DNA of 64,000 bases from Streptomyces exfoliatus (lineage in GTDB: Bacteria; Actinomycetota; Actinomycetes; Streptomycetales; Streptomycetaceae), in the NCBI RefSeq assembly GCF_000725545.1, contig NZ_JNZP01000003.1, positions 1 to 64,000 of the forward strand. Direction: 5' to 3'. The translations under genes and the position numbers were made by a program. Below are positions 18,686 through 27,361 of this stretch, piece after piece (position 1 is the first letter of the stretch; each line of letters begins with the position of its first letter). The notes below the pieces were generated by a model that made no database searches, had not been told where the DNA came from, and worked only from the letters and a program-made list of their open reading frames with translations.

Positions 18686-21043
18686 ATGCCGAACACCAGA
18701 CGCTCACCCCTCCTGGCCGCCCTTCTCGCCGTGGTCGCCGTCTGCGGCGGGGACGCCGTCGCCCGGGTCTTCCCCTTCGGGCCGCGCCACCGGGCGGTGA
18801 ACGACCTCGCGAACCAGTTCGTACCGTTCCACGCGCACCTGTGGGACCTGCTGCACGGCCGGGCGGACGGCGGTCTGCTGCTCGACTGGCAGGCGGGCTG
18901 GGGCACGAGCTTCCTCCCCGACTACGGCACCTATCTGTCGAGCCCCTTCGCCCCGCTGGTCGCGCTCTTCCCGCGCGGGGACATCGAGTACGCGGTGTAC
19001 GCGGTGACCGTCCTGAAGACGGCGGTCGCGGCGGCGGCGATGACGTTCCTGCTGCGGCGGCTCGGCCCCGGCGCGTGGTGGTGGGCGGCGGTCCTGGGCG
19101 CGTCGTACGCGCTGTGCGGCTGGTCGCTCGCGGAGGGCACGTACAACCCGATGTGGCTGGACGGCCTGATCGCCTTCCCGCTGCTCTGCCTGGTGGGCGA
19201 GTGGGTACGGGAGGGCCGCCGGCCGCTCCTCGGGCCGCTGGTGGTGGCGGTCTGCTGGACGGCCAACTTCTACACCGCGTACATGGCGACCCTCGGCGCC
19301 GCCCTCGTCCTCCTCCTCCGGCTCGCGGTGACGGACGGCTTCCGGGTACGGACCCTGCTGCGGGCGGTGGTGACGACGGGCATCGGAATCGCCCTCTCGG
19401 CGCCCGTCCTCGTCCCCGTCTTCCTCGGCTCCCGGCACGCCCACCCCGGTCTGGTGCGGGAATTCGACCCGGCGCCCCTCACGGACCTCCTGGCCCGGCT
19501 CCTCCCGGTGACGTACAGCTTCTCGACCCCGGCGGCCTACGTCTCCACGGCGGTCCTGCTGCTCACGGGCGCGCTGCTGTTCCGCCGGGACGTGCCGGGG
19601 CGTGAGCGGTGGCTGTGTCCGGGCCTGTGCGCGGCGGTCGTCGCCTCGATGCAGTGGGGCCCGACGCACCTGCTGTGGCATGCCTTCGCGACCCCGAACG
19701 GCAGCCCGTACCGGCAGACCTTCGTCCTCTCCGGTGTCCTCGTCATCGCCGCCTGGACGGGCCTCGGCCGCGGCGGGCCGGACCGCAGGGCGCTGCTCGG
19801 CGGGGCGGTGGTCGTCGTGGTCCTGGCGGCGGGGGCGCTGCCGAGCCCGTTCCTCACGGACTGGGCGCTGCTCCTCGCGGCCCTGGGCCTGGTGGCGGTG
19901 GGGGCCGCACTGCTGCTTCCGACGCGGGGCCGGTACGGGGTGCTCGCCGCGCTCCTCGTCATCGGGACCCTGCTCGGCCAGTCGGCGGCGACGACGGCGT
20001 ACGCGGACCGGGAGCGGCTCGCCCGGCTCGACGACTACCCACCGCTGGGCGCGGAGCAGGAGCGGCGGGCGGCGGCCCTGGCGGCGGCCGACGGCTGGCC
20101 CGCGTACCGCACGGACTCCGGTCTGCCCCGGTTCGCGGGCAACGATCCGCTGCTCCTCGGCGGCCAGGGCGCCGCGTACTACTCCAGCCACACCCCGGCG
20201 GTCCTCACGGAGACGCTGACCGCGCTCGGCGGCGGCTGGACCTCGCGGGGCCGGAACCTGCTGAGCCTGGACCACCCGGTGACGGACGCGCTGTTCGGGG
20301 TGGGGGCGCGGTGGCGGGACGGCGCGGTGGTCCGTACGGAGACGTATCTGCCGCTGGTGACGGTACGGCCGCCGGGTCCCGCCCCGGTCTACGGCCCGTC
20401 GCCCTTCCGCAACCAGGAACTCCTGCTCGGCGCGCGGGTGTACGGGCCTCCGCGCGCGGGCGCCTGCCCGGTCGGCACCGAGGCGTTCCTGTGGGCTCCC
20501 GACGCGACGGGCACCGCGCGCCTCGGTGACCGTGAGACCCGGCTCCTCGGCGGGCAGCCGAAACGGCGGGCGGCGATGACGTCCCTCGGCGTCCAGCGGA
20601 CCCCCGGTCTGAAGCCGGTCCTGCCGGGCCCCGGCGAACTCGGCTGCCTGGACCACGACCGTCTGCGCGCGGCGGTCACGGCCCTGCGCGCGCGTGCGGC
20701 CGTCACGGTCCACGCCACACCCGACGGGATACGGGCCGAACTGCCGCCCGGCACGACGGGCACGGCGGTGGTGGCGGCCCCGGGAATCGCGGGCTGGCGC
20801 TGCGAGCACGCGCGGACCACGTCGTACGGCGGCCTGCTCGCGGTCGGCGTCGGCCCCGGCACCAGGACACTGGACTGCGCCTTCCGCCCGCCGGGCCTCC
20901 GGGCGGGCCTGGCGGCGGGGATGGCGGGTCTTGTGCTTCTGGGCGTGTCCGTATGGGCGGGGGCGCGGGGGCGGCGTGGGGGAAGGCGCCCTGTCCCTCC
21001 CGGGGCCGAGCCGGGGGCCGTGCCACGGTCGGTCGGTCGCTGA
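18686..21043 (+). CDS. YfhO-family polytopic membrane protein
   Basis: A 785-residue protein. The N-terminal ~450 residues are about a dozen transmembrane helices with the family pattern ND-LANQFVPFHAHLWDLLHG near residue 35-55 and a GTYLSSPFAPL loop; the C-terminal ~300 residues are an extracytoplasmic domain before a last helix. YfhO proteins are GT-C-like enzymes that, in Bacillus and Listeria, glycosylate lipoteichoic acid or the wall using lipid-linked sugar made by a GtrB-type partner, and such a partner lies divergently next door. ATG 18686 gives a proper N-terminus; a longer in-frame start at 18605 would overlap the promoter region. Substrate unknown. Confidence 0.82.
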   Translation: MPNTRRSPLLAALLAVVAVCGGDAVARVFPFGPRHRAVNDLANQFVPFHAHLWDLLHGRADGGLLLDWQAGWGTSFLPDYGTYLSSPFAPLVALFPRGDIEYAVYAVTVLKTAVAAAAMTFLLRRLGPGAWWWAAVLGASYALCGWSLAEGTYNPMWLDGLIAFPLLCLVGEWVREGRRPLLGPLVVAVCWTANFYTAYMATLGAALVLLLRLAVTDGFRVRTLLRAVVTTGIGIALSAPVLVPVFLGSRHAHPGLVREFDPAPLTDLLARLLPVTYSFSTPAAYVSTAVLLLTGALLFRRDVPGRERWLCPGLCAAVVASMQWGPTHLLWHAFATPNGSPYRQTFVLSGVLVIAAWTGLGRGGPDRRALLGGAVVVVVLAAGALPSPFLTDWALLLAALGLVAVGAALLLPTRGRYGVLAALLVIGTLLGQSAATTAYADRERLARLDDYPPLGAEQERRAAALAAADGWPAYRTDSGLPRFAGNDPLLLGGQGAAYYSSHTPAVLTETLTALGGGWTSRGRNLLSLDHPVTDALFGVGARWRDGAVVRTETYLPLVTVRPPGPAPVYGPSPFRNQELLLGARVYGPPRAGACPVGTEAFLWAPDATGTARLGDRETRLLGGQPKRRAAMTSLGVQRTPGLKPVLPGPGELGCLDHDRLRAAVTALRARAAVTVHATPDGIRAELPPGTTGTAVVAAPGIAGWRCEHARTTSYGGLLAVGVGPGTRTLDCAFRPPGLRAGLAAGMAGLVLLGVSVWAGARGRRGGRRPVPPGAEPGAVPRSVGR

Positions 21044-21053
21044 GCGCACGGCG

Positions 21054-21086
21054 AAGGGCCGGAACCCCAGGCGGGTTCCGGCCCTT
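21054..21086. terminator. bidirectional terminator
   Basis: AAGGGCCGGAACCC and GGGTTCCGGCCCTT form a 14-bp perfect stem around a 5-base loop between the convergent YfhO-type and LppU-like genes. Confidence 0.8.
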
Positions 21087-21112
21087 GCACGCGCGCGGAC
21101 GCGCACCGCGCG

Positions 21113-21517
21113 TTACTTCGCGGCGACCTCTTCGAGGCAGAGGACGAACTTGTCCGACTCCAGCTGCTGCGCGAGCGCCGACAGCTCCGTGCCGCACTTG
21201 TTCACGTCGAAGGTGTCCTCGACGACCTTGACGACCTTGAACGTGTCGGCCTTGCCGGCCGAGCAGTCCACGGTGTCGACCTTGGGGTCGTTGTCGGGGC
21301 CCGTCACGGTGACGCACTCGCCGGCCTTGGCGTGCACCGGAGCCTCGCCGGTGAGGTACGGGAGGCCGAACTTGACGGCGAGGGCGATGGCGATCGCGAC
21401 GAGGACTCCACCGACCTTCTTGAGGATGCTGCTGCCCTTCTTCGCGGGAGCCGCGGGCTGGCCCTCGGGGGCGGTGGGCTGCTGCTCGGGCGAGAGGGGC
21501 GCGGACGGCGTCGTCAT
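21113..21517 (-). CDS. LppU/SCO3897-like membrane-anchored protein
   Basis: A 134-residue protein. A proline/alanine-rich cytoplasmic N-terminus is followed by one transmembrane helix (VGGVLVAIAIALAVKFGLPYL, about 33-53) and a small extracytoplasmic domain with cysteines in GECVTVTG, VDCSAGKAD, NKCGTEL and LCLEEV. Four cysteines in the outer domain imply two disulfides. This matches the LppU/SCO3897 family of unknown function. ATG 21517 follows AAGGA at a good distance; the upstream in-frame start at 21580 has no ribosome site. Confidence 0.75.
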   Translation of the reverse strand: MTTPSAPLSPEQQPTAPEGQPAAPAKKGSSILKKVGGVLVAIAIALAVKFGLPYLTGEAPVHAKAGECVTVTGPDNDPKVDTVDCSAGKADTFKVVKVVEDTFDVNKCGTELSALAQQLESDKFVLCLEEVAAK

Positions 21518-21644
21518 GTGGAGTTCCTTGTGAGCGCGGACATGATCAGACGCGAACGTTACATGCGCCAAAACAGGCAAAAAGGATCATGAAGATCCAC
21601 TTCCGGATCAGTTGCCGAGTCGTGATGCTGGCGTCCCGTCAGCG

Positions 21645-23330
21645 TCACGCCCCCAGCTGCCGTTGGTGGTCGAGCACGCGCCGCAACTCCACCGGAAGCG
21701 GGTGATAGGGGCCGTACGCCCGCTCGGCGTCGAACAGCAGCCGCTGGAGCTGCTCCCGGCCCGCCGCGTGCGCGCCCGTCGCCACCAGCAACAGCCCGAT
21801 CCGCTGCCGGATGTCGAAGGCGCGGGCGAGATCCCGCTCGTAGTACGGCAGCACCGCGCGGAACTCCGTGAGCGCGGCGGCCGTCTCCCCGAGCTGCTCC
21901 AGGCACACGGCCGCGTCGTAACGGAACTGCACGGCCTGCGGGTCCGCGGGCCCCGCCTCCGCGTCGCGGTCCGCCGCCAGGCGGCGCAGCTCGGGCAGCG
22001 CCTGCCGGTACCGGCCGTCGTCCATCAGCGTCGACGCGTACTGCTTGCGCAGGATGCGGACGACCGGCGAACGCTCGCCGTGCTCGGCCTCGGCGGCGGG
22101 CAGGATGCCGCCGAGGATGTCCACGGCCCGGGTGAGCTGCCCCTCCCCCAGCAGCCGCTTGACCTCGTCGACGGCGGCGGCGATGTCGGGACGCGCGGGC
22201 GGCGGGACCACCCTCGGGTAGGTGAGGGCGGCGGACGGGAGGCCCGTACGGGGGTCGGCGAGCACGCCGGGGGCGTGGAGCGGGGCAGGGGTGTGGAGCG
22301 GGGCGGGGGTGTGCAGTTGCCCGGGAGCGTGGAGCCGGCCGGGTGCGCTGGTGCGCGGGTCGGGCCCCGGAACCGCCGCCGCCGGAGCGGGCGCGGCTCC
22401 CACCGGCCTGGCCGCCGGTGCCCGGTCGGGCCAGGGCGCGTGCGGGCGGAGGAACGGCCGGGTCGGGTCCATCGGGCCCGTCGGGACGCCGCGTGCGGGC
22501 AGCAGCGGCAGGAGGTGCTCGTACACCTCGTGCGCGCCGGACGGGCGCTCGCGCGGGTCCTTGGCGAGCAGCCGGAGGACCAGCGCCTCCAGGGCTTCGG
22601 GGACCTCGGGCCGCAGCTGCCGGAGCGGCGCGGGAGGCTCGTGCAGATGGCGGTGGAGGACCCCGAGCGCGGTGGACCCGGCGAACGGCACGTTGCCGCT
22701 GAGGAGTTCGTGGAGCAGGACCCCGAGCGCGTAGAGGTCGGTGGACGGGCCCACGGCGCCGCCCATGGCCTGCTCGGGCGCCATGTACGCCGGGCTGCCG
22801 ATGGGGGAACCGGTCTGGGTGAGGCGGGTGGTGTCGGCGTCCAGGACGGAGGCGACGCCCAGGTCGAGGACGACGAGCGAACCGTCGGGGCGGACCATCA
22901 CGTTCCGCGGCTTGAGGTCGCGGTGCACGATCGGGACGGCGTGCACGGCGGCGAGGACGGCGCAGAGCTGCGCGGCGACACAGACCGCCCACTCCCACGG
23001 GTACGGGTCGTGCTCGGCGAGGTGGTCGGCGAGGTCGGCGCCCTCCACGTACTGCATGACGAGATAGAGGTCGTCGCCCTCGCTGCCCGCGTCGTGGACG
23101 GTGACGAGACCGGCGTGGTCGACGCGCGCGGTCACCCTGCACTCGCGCACGAAACGGCGCCGCAGCTCTTCGGCGGCGGTCGCGGGACCCGTCATGGTGG
23201 CCGGCCGGAGCAGCTTCACCGCGACCCGGCGGTCCAGCCTGCCGTCGTACGCCGTCCAGACCTGGCCCATGCCGCCCTGCCCGATGACGGTGGCGAGCTC
23301 GTAGCGCCCGCCGATGACACGTCCGTTCAC
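21645..23330 (-). CDS. Hanks-type serine/threonine protein kinase, soluble, with TPR-like C-terminus
   Basis: A 561-residue kinase. Gly-rich loop IGQGGMGQVW at 16-25, catalytic Lys39, Glu63, HRDLKPRN with Asp138 and Asn143, DLG (instead of DFG) at 156-158 and APE at 184-186, so it should be active. No transmembrane helix or PASTA repeats are present; residues ~275-430 are a proline/alanine/histidine-rich linker and ~440-561 a TPR-like helical region (ILRKQYASTLMDDGRYRQALPELRRL...). The GTG start overlaps the stop of the upstream membrane-protein gene in GTGA, so the two are translationally coupled. Signal and substrates unknown. Confidence 0.9.
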   Translation of the reverse strand: MNGRVIGGRYELATVIGQGGMGQVWTAYDGRLDRRVAVKLLRPATMTGPATAAEELRRRFVRECRVTARVDHAGLVTVHDAGSEGDDLYLVMQYVEGADLADHLAEHDPYPWEWAVCVAAQLCAVLAAVHAVPIVHRDLKPRNVMVRPDGSLVVLDLGVASVLDADTTRLTQTGSPIGSPAYMAPEQAMGGAVGPSTDLYALGVLLHELLSGNVPFAGSTALGVLHRHLHEPPAPLRQLRPEVPEALEALVLRLLAKDPRERPSGAHEVYEHLLPLLPARGVPTGPMDPTRPFLRPHAPWPDRAPAARPVGAAPAPAAAVPGPDPRTSAPGRLHAPGQLHTPAPLHTPAPLHAPGVLADPRTGLPSAALTYPRVVPPPARPDIAAAVDEVKRLLGEGQLTRAVDILGGILPAAEAEHGERSPVVRILRKQYASTLMDDGRYRQALPELRRLAADRDAEAGPADPQAVQFRYDAAVCLEQLGETAAALTEFRAVLPYYERDLARAFDIRQRIGLLLVATGAHAAGREQLQRLLFDAERAYGPYHPLPVELRRVLDHQRQLGA

Positions 23331-23911
23331 GCCCGGCCGTCGTCTTCGCCGCGGGTACGGAGGAGGTCGCTCAGCTCGTCGAGCTCGGCGCGCACCTGGT
23401 CGATCCGGGGTGCGGGGACGGGCGGGACCGGGGGCGGGGCGCAGATGTACGGGTTCGGGGCGCCGGGCGCGCTCGGCGCCGTGACGGCGGTGCCGTCGGC
23501 GCCGTACGCGTACCCCATCGGCCGGTACGGGGGCTGGGTCGGGGGCTGGGCACGGAGGCGCTCGAAGTGGCGGATCTCCGCCACCAGGTAGTACGTGATC
23601 GAGCCCGCCGCCAGGAGCACGATCGCGCCGATCCCGAGGAAGGCCTCCAGGTCACTGCCGGTCTCCTCACCCGTGACCACGATGTACGTGAAGAGGCCCG
23701 CCGAGCCCAGGAGGGCGAGACCGAACAGGACCCAGTCCCGCCGCTTGCCGGTGACGACCGCGAGCCGCAGCAGCGGCGTCCAGGAGAGGAAGCCGCAGCT
23801 GAGCAGCGACAGCGCGCAGAACAGCACACGCAGGGCGACGAGTCCACCGGAGGCGGGGCTCTTCGGCGGCGGGACCTGCGGCGACTGCGGGGCCTGCGGA
23901 GGGCCGTACAT
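23327..23911 (-). CDS. small membrane protein coupled to the kinase gene
   Basis: A 194-residue protein with about four transmembrane helices (for example ALRVLFCALSLLSCGFLSW, WVLFGLALLGSAGLFTYIVV and LGIGAIVLLAAGSITYYLV) flanked by proline-rich cytoplasmic tails. The ATG at 23911 is preceded by AGGAGCAGCAGG. The 4-bp overlap with the kinase start suggests that this protein anchors, presents or is a substrate of the soluble kinase. The last 20 residues (DELSDLLRTRGEDDGRA) form a short amphipathic helix. Function otherwise unknown. Confidence 0.78.
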   Translation of the reverse strand: MYGPPQAPQSPQVPPPKSPASGGLVALRVLFCALSLLSCGFLSWTPLLRLAVVTGKRRDWVLFGLALLGSAGLFTYIVVTGEETGSDLEAFLGIGAIVLLAAGSITYYLVAEIRHFERLRAQPPTQPPYRPMGYAYGADGTAVTAPSAPGAPNPYICAPPPVPPVPAPRIDQVRAELDELSDLLRTRGEDDGRA

Positions 23912-24033
23912 CCTGCTGCTCCTGCTCGAACGGATCGGGTGCGGAGACGAGCGTATACACGTCCGCCGACAACGGCCGCAGGATGTGCGGAACCGTTGCC
24001 GGACGGAGCCCGGGACCGGTCAGGAACCGCGGC

Positions 24034-26283
24034 TCAGGGCGCCACCGTGCCGTCGGCGAGGCCGTCGTACAGGCCCTGGACCAGTTGGTCGCCGAGCCGG
24101 GACGTCTGGCGCAGCGCGTCCTCGAACGCGGCGAGGGCGCGGAACCGCTCCCCGAACCGGCGCTGTTCGGCCAGGGGCAGTCGCGGCAGCTGGAGGCGGC
24201 GCACGTCGAGGCGGGTCGCGGTGGAGGCGTAGCTGCTGGCCTGCCGGTTGTTGGCGGTGGCCCGCAGGAAGCCCGCCAGGAACCACGGGTCGAGCGCCGC
24301 CGGGTCGGGGCGGAGGAGCTGGAGGTTGCGGCCGAGCGCGGCGCCCGCCGCCGTGGCGTCGACGACCCGGACGGCCGCGCCGCCGCCGAGGACCGGGACG
24401 ACCACGTCACCGGCGGCCAGGAGGACCGGCTCCTCGGGCGGGCCGTCGGGCAGGGCGCCGGACGGCGGCTGCCCGGCGAGGACGTCGTGGTCCGTGAGCA
24501 CGGCGACCGGGGCGTCGGCCGGGGTCGTGCCCACGCCGCCGGCGCGGAGGACCAGGGCACCGGCGCGCGCGAGTTCCCCGACGGTCGTCGTGAGCCGGCC
24601 GACGCCCGCGGCGCCCGCCGGGTCGGTCACGGGCGGCGGGGTCAGCTCCCGCGTACGGCGCAGGGTCTCCGTGAGGCGTTCGCGCACCCCCGCGAGCTGG
24701 GCCGCGCCCTCGGCCGCGGCCCGCGGCGGCAGATGACGGGCCGGGGCCAGGTCGACGTCGTCGTCGAGGAGCTCGATGACGGGTACGGAACGGCTCGCGC
24801 CCGGCGCCCCGACGAGGGTTCCGTCCCGGTCGAAGAGCGTCCAGGCCTCCAGTACGGCGGTGTGGACGGCCGCCCAGTCGAGCCGGTCACGTCCCTGGCC
24901 GTCCCTGCCCTGGCCGTCCCTGCCCTGACCCGTGTGTTCGGACGCGGTGTCGACGAGGAGGAGTTCGGCGGGGGAACGTTCCCCGTGGACGGGCCTGCGC
25001 AGCACCCACAGGTGCAGCGGGACGCCGTACGGGGGCGCGGCACCGGCCGGCAGGGCGACGACCGCCCGCAGGGCGCCCCGGCGCAGCAGATCGGCCCGGA
25101 TCCGGCGGCCCGAGCGGCGCGAGGCGGCGGCCGGCGGCATCAGGAGGACGGCGGTCCCGCCGGGGCGGAGCCGGGCCAGGGCGTGCTGCACCCAGGCGAG
25201 TTCGGACTCGGTGCGCGCCGGGAAGCCGTACTCCCAGCGCGGGTCGTAGGCCAGCTCGTCGTGCCCCCAGTTGCGCTCGTTGAACGGCGGGTGGCAGAGG
25301 ACCGCGTCGGCCGCGAGCGCCGGGAAGGCGTCGGCTCGCAGGCTGTCACCCGACCTGACCCGGATGTCGCCGTCCGAGGAGAGGGCCAGGCGCAGGGCCG
25401 TGAGCGCGGCCAGGTCCGGGTCGGCGTCCTGTCCGCAGACGGCGCCGGGGCGCTCGACCGCGCTCAGCAGGCTTCCGGTGCCGCAGGCGGGGTCGAGGAC
25501 GGTGAGGGGGGTGAGGGCCGGGTCGTTCCCGGTCTCCGCCGGCTCGTTCCCGGTCTCCGTGGGGGCCGTGGCTCCTGCGAGGGCCGCCATGAGGGCGGCC
25601 GGGCCGGGCGGGGTCAGGGTGTACTGGCGCGGGTTGGCGTCGAGGTGCCGGCCGAGCAGGAACTCGAAGGTCTGCCGGACCCCCGTCTCCGCCGCCAGTT
25701 CGGCGGCCCCCCGGAGCAGCGCGACGGAGCCCGAGAGCGCGGAGGATGTGGGGGTGCGGACGGCCCGCTCCGGGCCGAGGCGCTCGGTGAGCGTCTCCTC
25801 CAGGGCGAGCGGCAGCAGGTCCACGAGCCGCCTGTCCGGCAGCTCGGCGAGCGAGGGCCAGGCCGCCGACCTGTCCCGTACGAGGAGGAGCGCGCAGCCC
25901 GCGTGCACGAGGGCGTTGACCGCGCCGGCCGGATGGCCCGCGATCTGCTGCCAGACGCGCTCGCGGAGCGGGACCTCGGCCAGCTTGCCCTGCTCGCGGA
26001 GCCACCGCTCGACGTCGGCGAGGGCGAAGGACGGGCTGGTCTCCGTGCCGCCCACGGGCTTGGGGAAGTCGGGGTGGCGGCGGCGCCAGTTGCTGACGGC
26101 GGCCCTGCCGACCCCGGCGAGCCGGGCGATCCCGGCGGCGGTCACCTCCGTGGCGCCGGTCTCGGGGGCGCCGGTCTCGGGGGCACCGGCTTCGGGGGCA
26201 CCGGCCTTGGGGGCACCGACCTCGGGGGCATCCGCTTCTGCTCCGCCGCCTGCTTCTGCTGCGCTCTCCGGCACCTGACCCAT
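24034..26283 (-). CDS. orphan N-6 DNA methylase-like protein (HsdM/HsdS-like fusion) with N-terminal HTH
   Basis: A 749-residue protein. Residues ~18-46 are pentapeptide GAPE(A/T)-like repeats; ~47-95 is a helix-turn-helix (TAAGIARLAGVGRAAVSNWRRR ... ALADVERWL). An HsdM-type helical region leads to the SAM motif LDPACGTGS (263-271) and motif IV, which reads CHPPFNERNWG with His at 331 in place of the usual Asn of NPPF. The C-terminal ~250 residues end in an HsdS-like target-recognition segment (LPRLPLAEQRRFGERFRALAAFEDAL). A GQGRD x3 repeat lies in the middle. No restriction gene is nearby. The ATG at 26283 follows GGGGAG closely. It may bind DNA without methylating it, or be a divergent methylase. 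Confidence 0.8.
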   Translation of the reverse strand: MGQVPESAAEAGGGAEADAPEVGAPKAGAPEAGAPETGAPETGATEVTAAGIARLAGVGRAAVSNWRRRHPDFPKPVGGTETSPSFALADVERWLREQGKLAEVPLRERVWQQIAGHPAGAVNALVHAGCALLLVRDRSAAWPSLAELPDRRLVDLLPLALEETLTERLGPERAVRTPTSSALSGSVALLRGAAELAAETGVRQTFEFLLGRHLDANPRQYTLTPPGPAALMAALAGATAPTETGNEPAETGNDPALTPLTVLDPACGTGSLLSAVERPGAVCGQDADPDLAALTALRLALSSDGDIRVRSGDSLRADAFPALAADAVLCHPPFNERNWGHDELAYDPRWEYGFPARTESELAWVQHALARLRPGGTAVLLMPPAAASRRSGRRIRADLLRRGALRAVVALPAGAAPPYGVPLHLWVLRRPVHGERSPAELLLVDTASEHTGQGRDGQGRDGQGRDRLDWAAVHTAVLEAWTLFDRDGTLVGAPGASRSVPVIELLDDDVDLAPARHLPPRAAAEGAAQLAGVRERLTETLRRTRELTPPPVTDPAGAAGVGRLTTTVGELARAGALVLRAGGVGTTPADAPVAVLTDHDVLAGQPPSGALPDGPPEEPVLLAAGDVVVPVLGGGAAVRVVDATAAGAALGRNLQLLRPDPAALDPWFLAGFLRATANNRQASSYASTATRLDVRRLQLPRLPLAEQRRFGERFRALAAFEDALRQTSRLGDQLVQGLYDGLADGTVAP

Positions 26284-26377
26284 CTCCCCTGGCTCACCTC
26301 TGACGCGTCCTCGTGTGACTCCGATCTTACCGAGGAACACCCGCCGCACCACTTCACAGCGTGAGCCGATCCATTTT

Positions 26378-26405
26378 CTGTGAACCGTGTTGACTCGGTT
26401 CACAG
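26378..26405. promoter_or_regulatory. perfect inverted repeat operator between divergent genes
   Basis: CTGTGAACCG (26378-26387) and CGGTTCACAG (26396-26405) are perfect inverted arms around TGTTGACT, whose TTGACT is the apparent -35 of the rightward gene. A further TTCACAG half-site lies at 26353-26359. This position, on top of the promoter of one gene and 95 bp before the HTH-methylase gene, fits a dimeric repressor. Confidence 0.7.
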
Positions 26406-26418
26406 GCTCTGGTCTGAT
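26390..26418 (+). promoter_or_regulatory. probable promoter of the DUF4190/DUF4352 gene
   Basis: TTGACT (26390-26395) and TCTGAT (26413-26418) with a 17-bp spacer, 46 bp before the ATG at 26464. The -35 lies inside the inverted-repeat operator. Confidence 0.5.
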
Positions 26419-26463
26419 TGACCCATCGCGCCAGACATCTTCTCTGTCCGGGAGGACACACCC

Positions 26464-27261
26464 ATGTCGTACGACACCCAGGTACCGCCCGCCGCCCCGC
26501 ACACGCCCCTGCGCAACGGGCTCGGCACGGCGGCCCTGATCCTCGGCATCATCGGCACGCTGTCGGGCGTGACGATGGTGCTCTTCTGGCTGGCCGGCAT
26601 CCTCGGTCTGATCGCCCTGATCCTGGGCCTCGTCGGCAAGGGCCGCGTGAAGCGCGGCGAGGCGAGCAACAAGGGTGTGGCGCTCACCGGCGCGATCCTC
26701 GGCCTCGTGTCCCTGGTCCTGTCGGTCGTCGGCGCGATCGTCACGTTCACGGCCGTCAGCGCCGCGGTCGACGAGCTCGACAAGGGCATCAAGGACGCGG
26801 CCCCGAAGGACCCGTCGGCCAAGGCGCCCTCGGGCTCCGCGTCCAAGCCCGCGGCCGCCGACAAGAACAAGGCCCTGGAGGACGGCGACACGTTGGTCTA
26901 CGAGGACGACCTCGAGATCACGGTCTCCGACCCGAAGCCGTACAGCGTCGACGAGTACGCGGTCGGCCACACCAAGGGCAACAAGGCCTACCAGGTCACC
27001 GTCGTGATCGAGAACGCGGGCAAGGAGAAGTTCGACGCCACCGCCGTCCAGCTGAGCGCGCGGGCCGGCGCGAACAGCGTCACGGCCGAGCAGATCTACG
27101 ACGACAAGATCGGCGCGGGCTTCGAAGGCACCGTCATGCCGGGCAAGAAGGCCACCGTGACCTACGCCTTCGACGCCCCGAAGGACGCGAAGAACCTGAC
27201 CGTCGAGGTCAACCCGGGCTGGACCTACGACGCCTCGCAGTGGGAGCTGAAGATCGGCTGA
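26464..27261 (+). CDS. membrane protein with DUF4190 and DUF4352-like domains
   Basis: A 265-residue protein. Two transmembrane helices in the first ~100 residues (LGTAALILGIIGTLSGVTMV ... and GVALTGAILGLVSLVLSVVGAIV) with the intervening GLVGKGRVKRGEASNKG are typical of DUF4190. After a Lys/Ala/Pro linker, an extracytoplasmic beta-rich domain (AYQVTVVIENAGKEKFDA ... VMPGKKATVTYAFDAP) resembles DUF4352/immunoprotection-like lipoprotein domains. GGGAGGACACACCC precedes the ATG. It is divergent from the methylase-like gene and followed by a lipoprotein gene. Function unknown. Confidence 0.82.
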   Translation: MSYDTQVPPAAPHTPLRNGLGTAALILGIIGTLSGVTMVLFWLAGILGLIALILGLVGKGRVKRGEASNKGVALTGAILGLVSLVLSVVGAIVTFTAVSAAVDELDKGIKDAAPKDPSAKAPSGSASKPAAADKNKALEDGDTLVYEDDLEITVSDPKPYSVDEYAVGHTKGNKAYQVTVVIENAGKEKFDATAVQLSARAGANSVTAEQIYDDKIGAGFEGTVMPGKKATVTYAFDAPKDAKNLTVEVNPGWTYDASQWELKIG

Positions 27262-27361
27262 CCCGGCCGCGCCGACGGCGGCACCGCGCCGCCGACACCA
27301 CAGGACCAGGGGCCCTACGGGGCCCCCTCCCCCGTACGACCCCTCTCGGAGAGACACCACC

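Noticed and set aside
24034..26283. A complete restriction-modification system
   Set aside because: No endonuclease, HsdR or PLD/Mrr-like gene lies within several genes on either side, and the methylase catalytic Asn is replaced.
26284..27360. In-frame extension of the methylase-like gene up to 27360
   Set aside because: It would read antisense through the DUF4190/DUF4352 gene and across the operator; the HTH-bearing protein starts naturally at 26283.
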